From contig NZ_JAFFSX010000022.1 in the NCBI RefSeq assembly GCF_017948485.1, positions 141,617 through 205,616 of the forward strand: DNA of 64,000 nucleotides, written 5' to 3'. Every line of letters starts with the position of its first letter. Position 1 is the stretch's first letter. This document shows positions 34,143-42,213 of the stretch, in pieces. The DNA comes from Streptomyces sp. GESEQ-35. Its GTDB lineage: Bacteria > Actinomycetota > Actinomycetes > Streptomycetales > Streptomycetaceae. A program made the position numbers and the translations under genes. The notes under the pieces were generated by a model. That model was not told where the DNA came from, did not search any database, and saw nothing but the letters and a program-made list of their open reading frames with translations.

Positions 34143-35120
34143 GTGCACCCCTTTGCCTTCACCAAGGCCTCCAGCGCGAACTCCGCGCTCAACGCCGGTG
34201 CCCGCGGCGGTCGTTACATCGCCGGCGGAACCACACTCGTCGACCTCATGCGAGAGACCGTCGAACGGCCGGCGCATGTCGTCGACATCAACGGCCTCCC
34301 GTACGACGACATCGAGGTCACCCGGACCGGGCTCCGCGTCGGATCCCTGGTGCGGATGAGCGAACTCGCCGCGCATCCGCAGGTGCGCGCCGCCTACCCC
34401 GCCGTATCGCAGGCGCTCGAACTGAGCGCCTCCGCACAGCTGAGGAACATGGCCTCCATCGGAGGCAACCTCATGCAGCGCCCCCGCTGCCCCTACTTCC
34501 GGGACGTCCACTCCGCGTGCAACCGGCGTGACCCGGGCTCGGGGTGCGACGCTCTGCACGGCGACAACCGTATGCAGGCGATCCTGGGGACCAGCGCCCA
34601 CTGCGTGGCAACTCACCCGTCGGACCTGGCAGTTGTCCTCGTGGCGCTGGACGCCGAGGTCCAGGTGCGCGACGTCGACGGCTCCCGTTCCCTCCCGGTC
34701 CGGGACTTCTTCCTCCGCCCTGGAGCCACGCCCCAGCACGAGCACGCACTCCGGCCGGGCGAACTCATCACCTCCCTGACCATTCCCGCGGGAGCGCACA
34801 CCCGGCGCTCGGGCTACCTGAAGGTCCGCGACCGACAGTCCTACGAGTTCGCCCTCGCGTCGGCGGCGGTGGCGCTGGACATCAGGGGCGGCGTGGTGCG
34901 GGACGCCAGGGTGGCCGTCGGTGGCGTGGCGACCGTGCCGTGGCGGCTGCCCAAGGTGGAGCACGCGCTCATCGGCAAGCGGCCGGGACGCAAGACGTGG
35001 ACGGATGCCGCAGCCCTTGCGGCCGAGGGCGCGGCGCCCCTGTCCGAGAACGCCTTCAAGGTGCAGCTCGTCGAGCGAACCGTGCGCCGCCAGCTGATGA
35101 CGATCGGAGGACAGCGATGA
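34143..35120 (+). CDS. FAD-binding subunit of aldehyde oxidoreductase (PaoB-like, with 4Fe-4S insert)
   Basis: A 325-residue FAD subunit of the xanthine oxidase family. FAD-binding motifs are GGRYIAGGTTLVDLMRE (~residue 25) and ASIGGNLMQRPRC (~residue 110). Right after it comes a Cys-containing insert (RCPYFRDVHSACNRR, then GSGCDAL), which matches the [4Fe-4S]-binding insert of E. coli PaoB and is absent from most FAD subunits. The start is GTG at 34143 after AAGGAGG. The stop overlaps the next gene (ATGA). Confidence 0.9.
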   Translation: MHPFAFTKASSANSALNAGARGGRYIAGGTTLVDLMRETVERPAHVVDINGLPYDDIEVTRTGLRVGSLVRMSELAAHPQVRAAYPAVSQALELSASAQLRNMASIGGNLMQRPRCPYFRDVHSACNRRDPGSGCDALHGDNRMQAILGTSAHCVATHPSDLAVVLVALDAEVQVRDVDGSRSLPVRDFFLRPGATPQHEHALRPGELITSLTIPAGAHTRRSGYLKVRDRQSYEFALASAAVALDIRGGVVRDARVAVGGVATVPWRLPKVEHALIGKRPGRKTWTDAAALAAEGAAPLSENAFKVQLVERTVRRQLMTIGGQR

Positions 35121-37264
35121 CCACCCCTGTCGTCGGACAGCCGCTCTCCCGCGTCGACGCCCGCCGCAAGGTGACCGGCGCGGCCACCTACGCGGCCGAG
35201 CACCGTATCGAAGGCCTGCTGTACGGCGTGATCGTCAACGGCACGGTGGCCCGCGGCACGGTGAGCGAGGTCGCGGTGGACGCGGCGCTCGCGCATCCGG
35301 GCGTCCTGCACGTCCTGACCGACTTCGGTGCCCTGCGGCTGGCCCACCCGGTCGACCGGCTCGCCTTCTACGGCCAGCCCATCGCGGTCGTCGTCGCGGA
35401 AACCCTGGAGGCGGCGACCCACGGCGCCTCGCTGGTCGAGGCGACGTACGAACGGCAGGACGCGATCACCGACTTCGACGATCCGGACGTCCCCTCGCAG
35501 ACACCCGAGGACGAGCCCGACTACAGCCGTGGCGACCCGGCGGGCGCCATGGGTTCCGCGCAGGTGAAGGTCGACCTGAACCTCACGATCGCCCGGGAGA
35601 ACCACAACCCCATCGAACTGCCGTCGACCATCGCCCGCTGGCAGGACGGACGGCTGACGCTCTGGGACAAGACCCAGTGGGTACAGGGCGCCGCGCGCAA
35701 CGTGGCCGGCGCGCTCGGCATCGCCGTCGGCGACGTACGCGTGCACGCCGAATTCGTGGGAGGAGGGTTCGGCAGCGGAATCCAGACCTACGACCACGTC
35801 ATCCTGGCGGCGTTCGCGGCCCGCGAGGTCGGCAGGCCCGTCAAGGTGGTGCTGACCAGGCGCCAGTTCTACTACGGCACCGGGTTCCGGCCGGCCAGCC
35901 GGCATCGGATGGCCCTCGGCAGCAGTACGGCCGGGCGCGTCAGCGCTCTCGTCTACGAGGTCCGCATCGAGAACGCGCGCTACCAGAGCTACACGGACGG
36001 TCTGACCGACCTGCCGCAGTTCCTCTACGGAGTCCCCAACACCAGCACCGCCTACCGGGTCACCCCCGTCGACGTCCATTCCCCCTGCTCCATGCGCGGA
36101 CCGGGCGTGGTGAGCGGCAACTTCGCCCTCGAAACCGCGATGGATCAACTGGCCCACGAACTCGGCGTCGACCCCGTCGAACTGCGGCTGCGCAACGAGC
36201 CGACCCGGGACGAGGTCGCACAGATCCCCTTCTCCACCCGGAAGTTGCGCGAGTGCTACGAGACCGGCGCGCGCCGCTTCGGCTGGTCCCGGCGCAATGC
36301 CAGGCCGGGCGCGCGCACGGACGGGGACCTGCTCATCGGCATGGGCATGGCCACCGCCTCGTACCACAACAACCGACGCGACTCCAGCGCGCGGGCGCGT
36401 ATCTCCGCCGACGGCACCGCCACGGTGTTCGCGGCGACCGGCGACATGGGGCCCGGCACGACCACCTCGGTGATGCAGGTCGCCGCGGACGCCCTGGGAC
36501 TGCCCGCCGAGTCGGTCACCTTCCGCCTGGGCGACTCCAGCTATCCCACCGCACCCCTGCACGCGGCCGCGTGCACCATGGCGAGCGTGGGCTCCGCCGC
36601 CCACACCACCTGCAACGCGCTGAAGGCCGAGTTCGTCCGCAGGGCCGTGGCGGACCCGGACTCCCCGCTGCACGGCGCGAACCCGCAGGACGTACGGGCC
36701 CGAGCCGGCTACCTGGAGACCTCCGACGGAACTGCCCGGGACAGCTACCGGGACATTCTGCGCCGGGCCGATCTGCCGAGCCTCGAAGTCAACGGCAACT
36801 GGGGCCCGGGCGACGCCGACACCAGGATCTCCACGTACGGCTACGGGGCCGTCTTCGCCGAGGTGTCCGTCGATCCCCTGCTGGGCCTCGTCCGGATCCG
36901 GCGGATCTTCGCGGCCTACGACGTGGGTCGGGTGATCAGCCCCAAGCTCGCCCACAGCCAGGCCATCGGAGGCATGGTCGGCGGCATCGGAATGGCCCTG
37001 CTCGAAGGGACCGTCACCGACCACCGCGACGGCCGCATCGTCAACGCCAGCCTCGCCGACTACCTGGTGCCGGTGAACGCGGACGTCCCCGACCTGGACG
37101 CCGCATTCATCAACACCGAGGATCCCCAGGCCGATCCGATCGGCGTGAAGGGACTGGGCGAGATCACCATCGTCGGCGTGGCCCCCGCCATCGCCAACGC
37201 GGTCTTCAACGCAACGGGCAAGCGCCTGACCGACCTCCCCATCCGCCCCGAGGCGCTGCTCTGA
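35117..37264 (+). CDS. molybdenum cofactor-binding catalytic subunit of aldehyde oxidoreductase (PaoC-like)
   Basis: A 715-residue catalytic subunit of the xanthine oxidase family. GQPLSRVDARRKVTGAATYA starts the aldehyde oxidase N-domain; FVGGGFGSGIQ, MRGPGVVSGNFALE and GPGTTTSVMQVAADAL are molybdopterin-contact regions; the active-site Glu lies in GVKGLGEITIVG near the C-terminus. Size and order match PaoC (YagR). The enzyme would oxidise aldehydes to acids outside the membrane. The ATG at 35117 follows CGGAGG and overlaps the previous stop. No PaoD/XdhC-type cofactor-insertion chaperone gene follows. Confidence 0.9.
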   Translation: MTTPVVGQPLSRVDARRKVTGAATYAAEHRIEGLLYGVIVNGTVARGTVSEVAVDAALAHPGVLHVLTDFGALRLAHPVDRLAFYGQPIAVVVAETLEAATHGASLVEATYERQDAITDFDDPDVPSQTPEDEPDYSRGDPAGAMGSAQVKVDLNLTIARENHNPIELPSTIARWQDGRLTLWDKTQWVQGAARNVAGALGIAVGDVRVHAEFVGGGFGSGIQTYDHVILAAFAAREVGRPVKVVLTRRQFYYGTGFRPASRHRMALGSSTAGRVSALVYEVRIENARYQSYTDGLTDLPQFLYGVPNTSTAYRVTPVDVHSPCSMRGPGVVSGNFALETAMDQLAHELGVDPVELRLRNEPTRDEVAQIPFSTRKLRECYETGARRFGWSRRNARPGARTDGDLLIGMGMATASYHNNRRDSSARARISADGTATVFAATGDMGPGTTTSVMQVAADALGLPAESVTFRLGDSSYPTAPLHAAACTMASVGSAAHTTCNALKAEFVRRAVADPDSPLHGANPQDVRARAGYLETSDGTARDSYRDILRRADLPSLEVNGNWGPGDADTRISTYGYGAVFAEVSVDPLLGLVRIRRIFAAYDVGRVISPKLAHSQAIGGMVGGIGMALLEGTVTDHRDGRIVNASLADYLVPVNADVPDLDAAFINTEDPQADPIGVKGLGEITIVGVAPAIANAVFNATGKRLTDLPIRPEALL

Positions 37265-37268
37265 TACC

Positions 37269-37408
37269 GGTCCAGTCATCCCAGCCCGTCCGGATTGAAC
37301 GCTGGTCCAGTCATCCCAGCCCGTCCGGATTGAACGCTGGTCCAGTCATCCCAGCCCGTCCGGATTGAACGCCGGTCCGGGCATTTCAGCCCGTCCGGCG
37401 TTTGAGGA
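37269..37408. repeat. 35-bp tandem repeat, three identical units and one degenerate
   Basis: The unit begins GGTCCAGTCATCCCAGCCCG and ends TCCGGATTGAACGCT. Units 1-3 (37269-37373) are essentially identical; unit 4 diverges into CAGCCCGTCCGGCGTTTGAG, a motif common between Streptomyces genes. It lies just after the oxidoreductase operon and may act in 3'-end formation. Confidence 0.9.
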
Positions 37409-37500
37409 CGAGGCCGTTCAGGCCGAAGCGGGGGCCTGGGGGCGGCAGCCCCCAGCAGAGGCCCACACCAACCCCGCCCGCCCGACAACAAACGGCACGC
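37409..37500. repeat. GC-rich intergenic repeat of common Streptomyces type
   Basis: GGGGGCCTGGGGGCGGCAGC followed by CCCCCAG forms a hairpin (CTGGGGG...CCCCCAG) and resembles the abundant Streptomyces 3'-end repeats. It probably terminates transcripts from both flanking operons. Confidence 0.55.
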
Positions 37501-38547
37501 TCAAACCCGCGGCACCCCGGAGGACCCCCGCACCATCAACTCCCCCCGAGCCGTGGCGAGCCCCCCGGGCGGCGGCTCCTCCCGCCCCATCGCGATACGT
37601 CCCGCCCGCGCCCCCGCCTCCGCGAGCGGCAGCCGAACCGTCGTAAGAGCAGGCACCGCGTCGATGCTGAACGGCAGGTCGTCGAACCCGGCGACGGACA
37701 CGTCGTCCGGGATCCGCAGCCCGGAGTCGCGCAGCGCGGCGCACGCGCCCAGTGCGACGGAGTCGTTCGCGGCGACCACCGCGGTCAACGAGGGGTCCCT
37801 GCGCAGCAGTTCCAGCGTCGCCTCGTAACCCGACCGCCGGTCGTAGCGGCCGTGCACCGTCCACCCCGGGCGCTCCTCGATCCCGTGCGCCGCCAGCGCC
37901 TCGCGGTGGCCCTCCAGGCGGTGCCGGGTCGTCGTACGTTCCTCCGGTCCCGCGATGTAGCCGAGCCGCCGGTGCCCCAGGCCGATCAGATGCTCGGTCA
38001 GCTCCCGCCCGCCTCCGCGGTTGTCGAAGGTCAGCGCGATCGCCTCGGTGTCGGGGGCCGGCGGGCGTCCGCACAGCACGACCCGCGTCCCGGCGTCCCC
38101 CAGCTTCCGCAGCTTGGCGGCCACCGCCGCCGCATGCGGCGCGTTCTCCACCGCCCCGCCGGTCAGCACCACGGCCGCCGCCCGCTGCCGTTGCAGCAGG
38201 GTCAGGTATGTCAGCTCACGCTCCGGCGAACCCCCCGTGTTGCAGACCACGGCCAGGCGCTCACCCCCGGCACGTCCCCCCGGCCCCCCGATCTCCGACT
38301 GGATCGCGCCCGCCATGATCCCGAAGAAGGGGTCGGCGATGTCGTTGACCAGGATGCCGACCAGGTCGGAGGTGGCGGCGGCCAGCGCGCTCGCCGGGCC
38401 GTTCAGCACGTAGTCCAGGTCGTCGACCGCCCGCAGCACCCGCTCACGGGTGGAAGCAGCCACGGGATAGTTCCCGTTCAGCACGCGCGACACCGTCGCG
38501 GGGGAGACCTGTGCGCGGGCCGCCACGTCCGCCAGGGTCACCGTCAT
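37501..38547 (-). CDS. LacI family transcriptional regulator of the Gfo/Idh-DUF993 operon
   Basis: A 348-residue LacI/GalR repressor. The N-terminal helix-turn-helix and hinge are typical (TLADVAARAQVSPATVSRVL, then NGNYPVAASTRERV). The C-terminal periplasmic-binding-like domain has VGILVNDIADPFFG and VSVAGFDDLPFS. It diverges from the Gfo/Idh gene, and a LacI-type operator core lies between them, so it probably controls that operon and itself in response to a sugar. The ATG at 38547 follows GGAGGACG. Confidence 0.9.
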   Translation of the reverse strand: MTVTLADVAARAQVSPATVSRVLNGNYPVAASTRERVLRAVDDLDYVLNGPASALAAATSDLVGILVNDIADPFFGIMAGAIQSEIGGPGGRAGGERLAVVCNTGGSPERELTYLTLLQRQRAAAVVLTGGAVENAPHAAAVAAKLRKLGDAGTRVVLCGRPPAPDTEAIALTFDNRGGGRELTEHLIGLGHRRLGYIAGPEERTTTRHRLEGHREALAAHGIEERPGWTVHGRYDRRSGYEATLELLRRDPSLTAVVAANDSVALGACAALRDSGLRIPDDVSVAGFDDLPFSIDAVPALTTVRLPLAEAGARAGRIAMGREEPPPGGLATARGELMVRGSSGVPRV

Positions 38548-38856
38548 CTCGTCGTCCTCCGGTCGCGCATCTCGTCGTACCTCGTCGTACTCGTCATGTT
38601 CCGACGTACGTCGTCGTAGACATGCCGCCGCAGGTCACGGTTCCGGCATACCGAGCAGACCTTAAGGGCATGGAACCCTTTTGTTCGCCCCCTCGAACAA
38701 CTCGACCTCGTCACGGTCTTGTCCAGACCCCTGGTCAGAGGCTAGCTTCTCATCAGATAGAAAGCGCTTGCTGTAACGCTCACCAGTGAAGCCGACGAGG
38801 TAGGTGGGGCGTACGCGGCGCGCTGAACCGCGTACGACGTCTACGAAGGGAACGAC
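38548..38856. other. divergent control region of the lacI-type gene and the sugar operon
   Basis: No gene is present. Near the regulator it has reiterated CGTCGTAC sequence. A perfect inverted repeat TTGTTCG-N6-CGAACAA lies at 38681-38700, and a promoter and LacI-type operator follow at 38719-38770. Confidence 0.65.
38719..38770 (+). promoter_or_regulatory. promoter and LacI-type operator of the Gfo/Idh operon
   Basis: TTGTCC (38719) and TAGCTT (38743) with an 18-bp spacer form a plausible promoter. AAAGCGCTTG at 38761, with the perfect core AAGCGCTT, matches the classical LacI/GalR operator and would lie just downstream of the transcription start, a repressing position. Confidence 0.65.
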
Positions 38857-40008
38857 GTGACACGCAAGACGGTGCGTATCGCCATGAACGGTGTGACGGG
38901 GCGCATGGGTTACCGCCAGCACCTGGTCCGCTCGATCCTCGCCCTCCGCGAGCAGGGCGGCCTCGACCTCGGCGACGGCACCGTGCTGTGGCCGGAGCCG
39001 ATCCTGGTCGGCCGCCGCGAGCACGCGCTCAGGGCGCTCGCCGAGCAGCACGGCCTGGAGCACATCTCGACCGACGTCGACACGGTCCTCGCGGACGACA
39101 CCGTCGACATCTACTTCGACGCCCAGGTGACCTCCGCCCGCGAGGAGGCACTCCACAAGGCGATCGCGGCCGGCAAGCACATCTACACGGAGAAGCCGAC
39201 GGCCACCGGGCTGGAGGGCGCCCTGGAGCTGGCCCGGCTCGCGGCGGCGAAGGGCATCAAGCACGGCGTCGTCCAGGACAAGCTCTTCCTCCCCGGCCTG
39301 CTCAAGCTCAAGCGCCTCATCGACGGCGGCTTCTTCGGCCGCATCCTGTCGATCCGCGGCGAGTTCGGCTACTGGGTCTTCGAGGGCGACTGGCAGGCCG
39401 CCCAGCGCCCGTCCTGGAACTACCGCGCGGAGGACGGCGGCGGCATCGTCGTCGACATGTTCCCGCACTGGGAGTACGTCCTCCACGAGCTGTTCGGCCG
39501 CGTGAAGTCCGTACAGGCCATCGCCACCACCCACATCCCGCAGCGCTGGGACGAGAACGGCAAGCCCTACGACGCGACGGCCGACGACGCCGCGTACGGC
39601 ATCTTCGAGCTCGACGGCGGCGCCATCGCCCAGATCAACTCCTCCTGGGCCGTCCGCGTCAACCGCGACGAGCTGGTGGAGTTCCAGGTCGACGGCACGG
39701 AGGGCTCGGCCGTCGCGGGCTTGCGCAACTGCCGGGTCCAGCACAGGTCCGCGACCCCCAAGCCGGTGTGGAACCCGGACATCCCCGCCACCGAGGTCTT
39801 CCGCGACCAGTGGCAGGAGGTGCCCGACAACGGCGAGTTCGACAACGGCTTCAAGGCCCAGTGGGAGCTGTTCCTCAGGCACGTCTACGCCGACGCCCCC
39901 TACCACTGGGACCTCCTCGCCGGCGCCCGCGGCGTCCAGCTCGCCGAGCTGGGCCTGAAGTCCTCGGCCGAGGGCAGCCGTCTCGACGTACCGGAGATCG
40001 CCCTGTGA
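38857..40008 (+). CDS. Gfo/Idh/MocA family oxidoreductase
   Basis: A 383-residue NAD(P)-dependent dehydrogenase. The N-terminal Rossmann part (IAMNGVTGRMGYRQHL) is slightly atypical for the family; EKPTATGLEGALELARLA is the conserved EKP motif near residue 110, and DMFPHWEYVLHELFG gives the Asp-x-x-x-His catalytic pattern. It probably oxidises or reduces a sugar or inositol-like compound. The GTG at 38857 follows GAAGGGA. It is the first gene of a tightly overlapping trio with a DUF993 protein and an isomerase. Confidence 0.87.
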   Translation: MTRKTVRIAMNGVTGRMGYRQHLVRSILALREQGGLDLGDGTVLWPEPILVGRREHALRALAEQHGLEHISTDVDTVLADDTVDIYFDAQVTSAREEALHKAIAAGKHIYTEKPTATGLEGALELARLAAAKGIKHGVVQDKLFLPGLLKLKRLIDGGFFGRILSIRGEFGYWVFEGDWQAAQRPSWNYRAEDGGGIVVDMFPHWEYVLHELFGRVKSVQAIATTHIPQRWDENGKPYDATADDAAYGIFELDGGAIAQINSSWAVRVNRDELVEFQVDGTEGSAVAGLRNCRVQHRSATPKPVWNPDIPATEVFRDQWQEVPDNGEFDNGFKAQWELFLRHVYADAPYHWDLLAGARGVQLAELGLKSSAEGSRLDVPEIAL

Positions 40009-41174
40009 CCATCCAACTCCCCGACGGACACGGGGGCTTGCGGACGTACGCCCCCCGCACCGAACCCCTCGCCGTCACCCCCGGCACCCCCTTCACCTCT
40101 CGTACGGTCTTCTCCGCGGCCCACGTCGTCGCCGACCCGTACGCCGACGTCAGCCCCGACTCGCCCGCCGCCGTCGACTGGGACGCCACCCTCGCCTTCC
40201 GCCGCCATCTGTGGTCGCACGGCCTCGGGGTCGCGGAGGCCATGGACACCGCGCAGCGCGGCATGGGCCTGGACTGGGCGGGCGCCGCCGAACTCATCCG
40301 CCGTTCGTCGGCCGAGGCCAAGGCGGTCGGCGGCCTCATCGCGTGTGGCGTGGGCACCGACCAGCTGTCCGCCACCGAGATCGGCTACCCGTACGGCCTC
40401 GACGAGATCCGGACCGCCTACGAGGAGCAGCTCGCGCTGGTCGAGGAGTCGGGCTCCCGGGCCATCCTCATGGCCTCCCGGGCGCTGGCCGCGGTGGCCA
40501 AGAGCCCCGAGGACTATCTGGAGGTCTACGGCCATCTGCTGCGCCAGGCCGCCGAGCCGGTGATCCTGCACTGGCTGGGCCCGATGTTCGACCCGGCGCT
40601 GGACGGCTACTGGGGCAGCACCGACCTCGACGCCGCCACGCACACCTTCCTCGATGTCATCGCCGCGCACCCCGACAAGGTCGACGGCATCAAGGTGTCG
40701 CTGCTCGACGCCCAGCGCGAGATCGACATCCGCCGCCGTCTCCCGGAGGGCGTGCGCTGCTACACCGGCGACGACTTCAACTACCCCGAGCTGATCGCGG
40801 GCGACGAGCAGGGCTTCAGCCATGCGCTGCTCGGCATCTTCGACCCGCTGGGGCCGCTGGCGGCTCAGGCGGTACGGGTGCTGGACACGGGGGACGTGGC
40901 GGGCTTCCGCGGCCTCCTGGACCCCACCGTCGAACTGTCCCGGCACCTTTTCCAGGTCCCGACCCGCTTCTACAAGACGGGCGTGGTCTTCCTGGCCTGG
41001 CTCGCCGGTCATCAGTCGCACTTCACGATGGTCGGCGGCCTTCAGTCGGCCCGTTCCCTCCCGCACTTCGCCCGCGCCTACGAACTCGCCGACGGCCTCG
41101 GCCTGTTCCCGGACCCCAAGCTCGCGGAGGAACGGATGAAGAACCTGCTGTCCTTGTACGGGGTGAGCCAGTGA
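40005..41174 (+). CDS. DUF993 family protein, dihydrodipicolinate synthase-like barrel
   Basis: A 389-residue DUF993 protein. It has the look of a class I aldolase/DapA-like barrel: LIACGVGTDQLSATEIGYPY, SRAILMASRALA, ILHWLGPMFDPALDGYW and GIKVSLLDAQREIDIRRRL, where the Lys of IKVS could be the Schiff-base residue. The GTG start overlaps the previous stop (GTGA), as does its own stop with the next gene. Its operon partners suggest an aldol or dehydration step on a keto-sugar acid. No member's reaction is known to me. Confidence 0.82.
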   Translation: MTIQLPDGHGGLRTYAPRTEPLAVTPGTPFTSRTVFSAAHVVADPYADVSPDSPAAVDWDATLAFRRHLWSHGLGVAEAMDTAQRGMGLDWAGAAELIRRSSAEAKAVGGLIACGVGTDQLSATEIGYPYGLDEIRTAYEEQLALVEESGSRAILMASRALAAVAKSPEDYLEVYGHLLRQAAEPVILHWLGPMFDPALDGYWGSTDLDAATHTFLDVIAAHPDKVDGIKVSLLDAQREIDIRRRLPEGVRCYTGDDFNYPELIAGDEQGFSHALLGIFDPLGPLAAQAVRVLDTGDVAGFRGLLDPTVELSRHLFQVPTRFYKTGVVFLAWLAGHQSHFTMVGGLQSARSLPHFARAYELADGLGLFPDPKLAEERMKNLLSLYGVSQ

Positions 41175-42010
41175 GCAATCCGGACCTGTCCCGCTTCTCC
41201 GTCAACCAGATGACGGTGAAGCAGCTGAGCCTGCCGGAACTGGTCGATGCCTGCGGCCGGTTGGGCATCGGCAACGTCGGCCTCTGGCGCGAGCCGGTCC
41301 AGTCGTACGGCCTCGACGCGACCGCGAAACTGGTCCGCGACGCGGGGCTGACGGTGACGACGCTGTGCCGCGGCGGCTTCCTCACGGCGATCGACCCGGG
41401 GGAGCGGGCGAAGGCCCTCGACGACAACCGGCGGGCGGTCGACGAGGCCGCCGCCCTCGGCACCGACACCCTCGTCCTGGTCTCCGGCGGCCTGCCCGCC
41501 GGCTCGAAGGACCTGTACGGCGCGCGGGAGCGGATCGCCGACGCGCTGGGCGAGTTGGGGCCGTACGCCGGGTCCCACGGGGTGCGGCTGGCGATCGAGC
41601 CGCTGCACCCGATGTACGCCGCCGACCGCTGCGTGGTCTCGACCCTGGCCCAGGCCCTGGACCTCGCGGAGCGCTTCCCCGCGCAGCAGGTGGGCGTGAC
41701 CGTCGACACGTACCACATCTGGTGGGACGACAACGCGCCCGCGCAGATCGCCCGCGCGGGCGCCGACGGCCGTATCCACACCTTCCAGCTCGCCGACTGG
41801 ACCACACCGCTGCCGGAGGGCGTGCTGAACGGCCGCGGGCAGATCGGCGACGGGGCGATCGACATGCGGGAGTGGAAGGCGTACGTCGAGGCGGCCGGCT
41901 ACACCGGGGCCATCGAGGTCGAGCTGTTCAACGACGGACTCTGGGCGCGGGACGGGCGCGAGGTGCTCGCGGAGACGGCGGAGCGGTTCGTGGAGCACGT
42001 CATCCGGTAA
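41171..42010 (+). CDS. sugar phosphate isomerase/epimerase of the DUF993 operon
   Basis: A 279-residue xylose isomerase-like TIM barrel. Metal-binding acidic and His residues fall in RLAIEPLHPMYAADR, VTVDTYHIWWD, HTFQLADW and IEVELFND. The GTG start overlaps the DUF993 stop by 4 bp. It would interconvert the sugar handled by the Gfo/Idh enzyme. Its last codons and stop (VEHVIR) are repeated a few bases after the stop. Confidence 0.85.
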   Translation: MSNPDLSRFSVNQMTVKQLSLPELVDACGRLGIGNVGLWREPVQSYGLDATAKLVRDAGLTVTTLCRGGFLTAIDPGERAKALDDNRRAVDEAAALGTDTLVLVSGGLPAGSKDLYGARERIADALGELGPYAGSHGVRLAIEPLHPMYAADRCVVSTLAQALDLAERFPAQQVGVTVDTYHIWWDDNAPAQIARAGADGRIHTFQLADWTTPLPEGVLNGRGQIGDGAIDMREWKAYVEAAGYTGAIEVELFNDGLWARDGREVLAETAERFVEHVIR

Positions 42011-42032
42011 GCAGAGCACGTCATCCGGTAAG
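41994..42032. repeat. 18-bp direct repeat across the isomerase stop codon
   Basis: AGCACGTCATCCGGTAAG occurs at 41994-42011 and again at 42015-42032. The first copy ends the isomerase gene; the second is just downstream. Confidence 0.9.
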
Positions 42033-42050
42033 AGGAGAGGCCCGTCCGAG

Positions 42051-42095
42051 GTGCGGCCCCACCGCCGGCGCCGACGCCCGGCGGTGGGGCCGCAC
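42051..42095 (+). terminator. strong hairpin terminator of the Gfo/Idh operon
   Basis: A perfect 18-bp stem (GTGCGGCCCCACCGCCGG with its complement) and a 9-base loop lie 40 bp after the isomerase stop. No U-tract follows, as is usual in Streptomyces. Confidence 0.88.
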
Positions 42096-42213
42096 GCCGG
42101 TCCCCCGCTTTCCCCCGCGATGCGGCGGGTTTTCCCCCGGGCAACAGGATGTCAAGGCAAAGCGTCCAGATCCTTGGCAGGGACTGCACGGATCTAGGCG
42201 ATTCCTGCACGCT

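Noticed and set aside
37269..37408. CRISPR array
   Set aside because: The 35-bp units adjoin directly, with no variable spacers.
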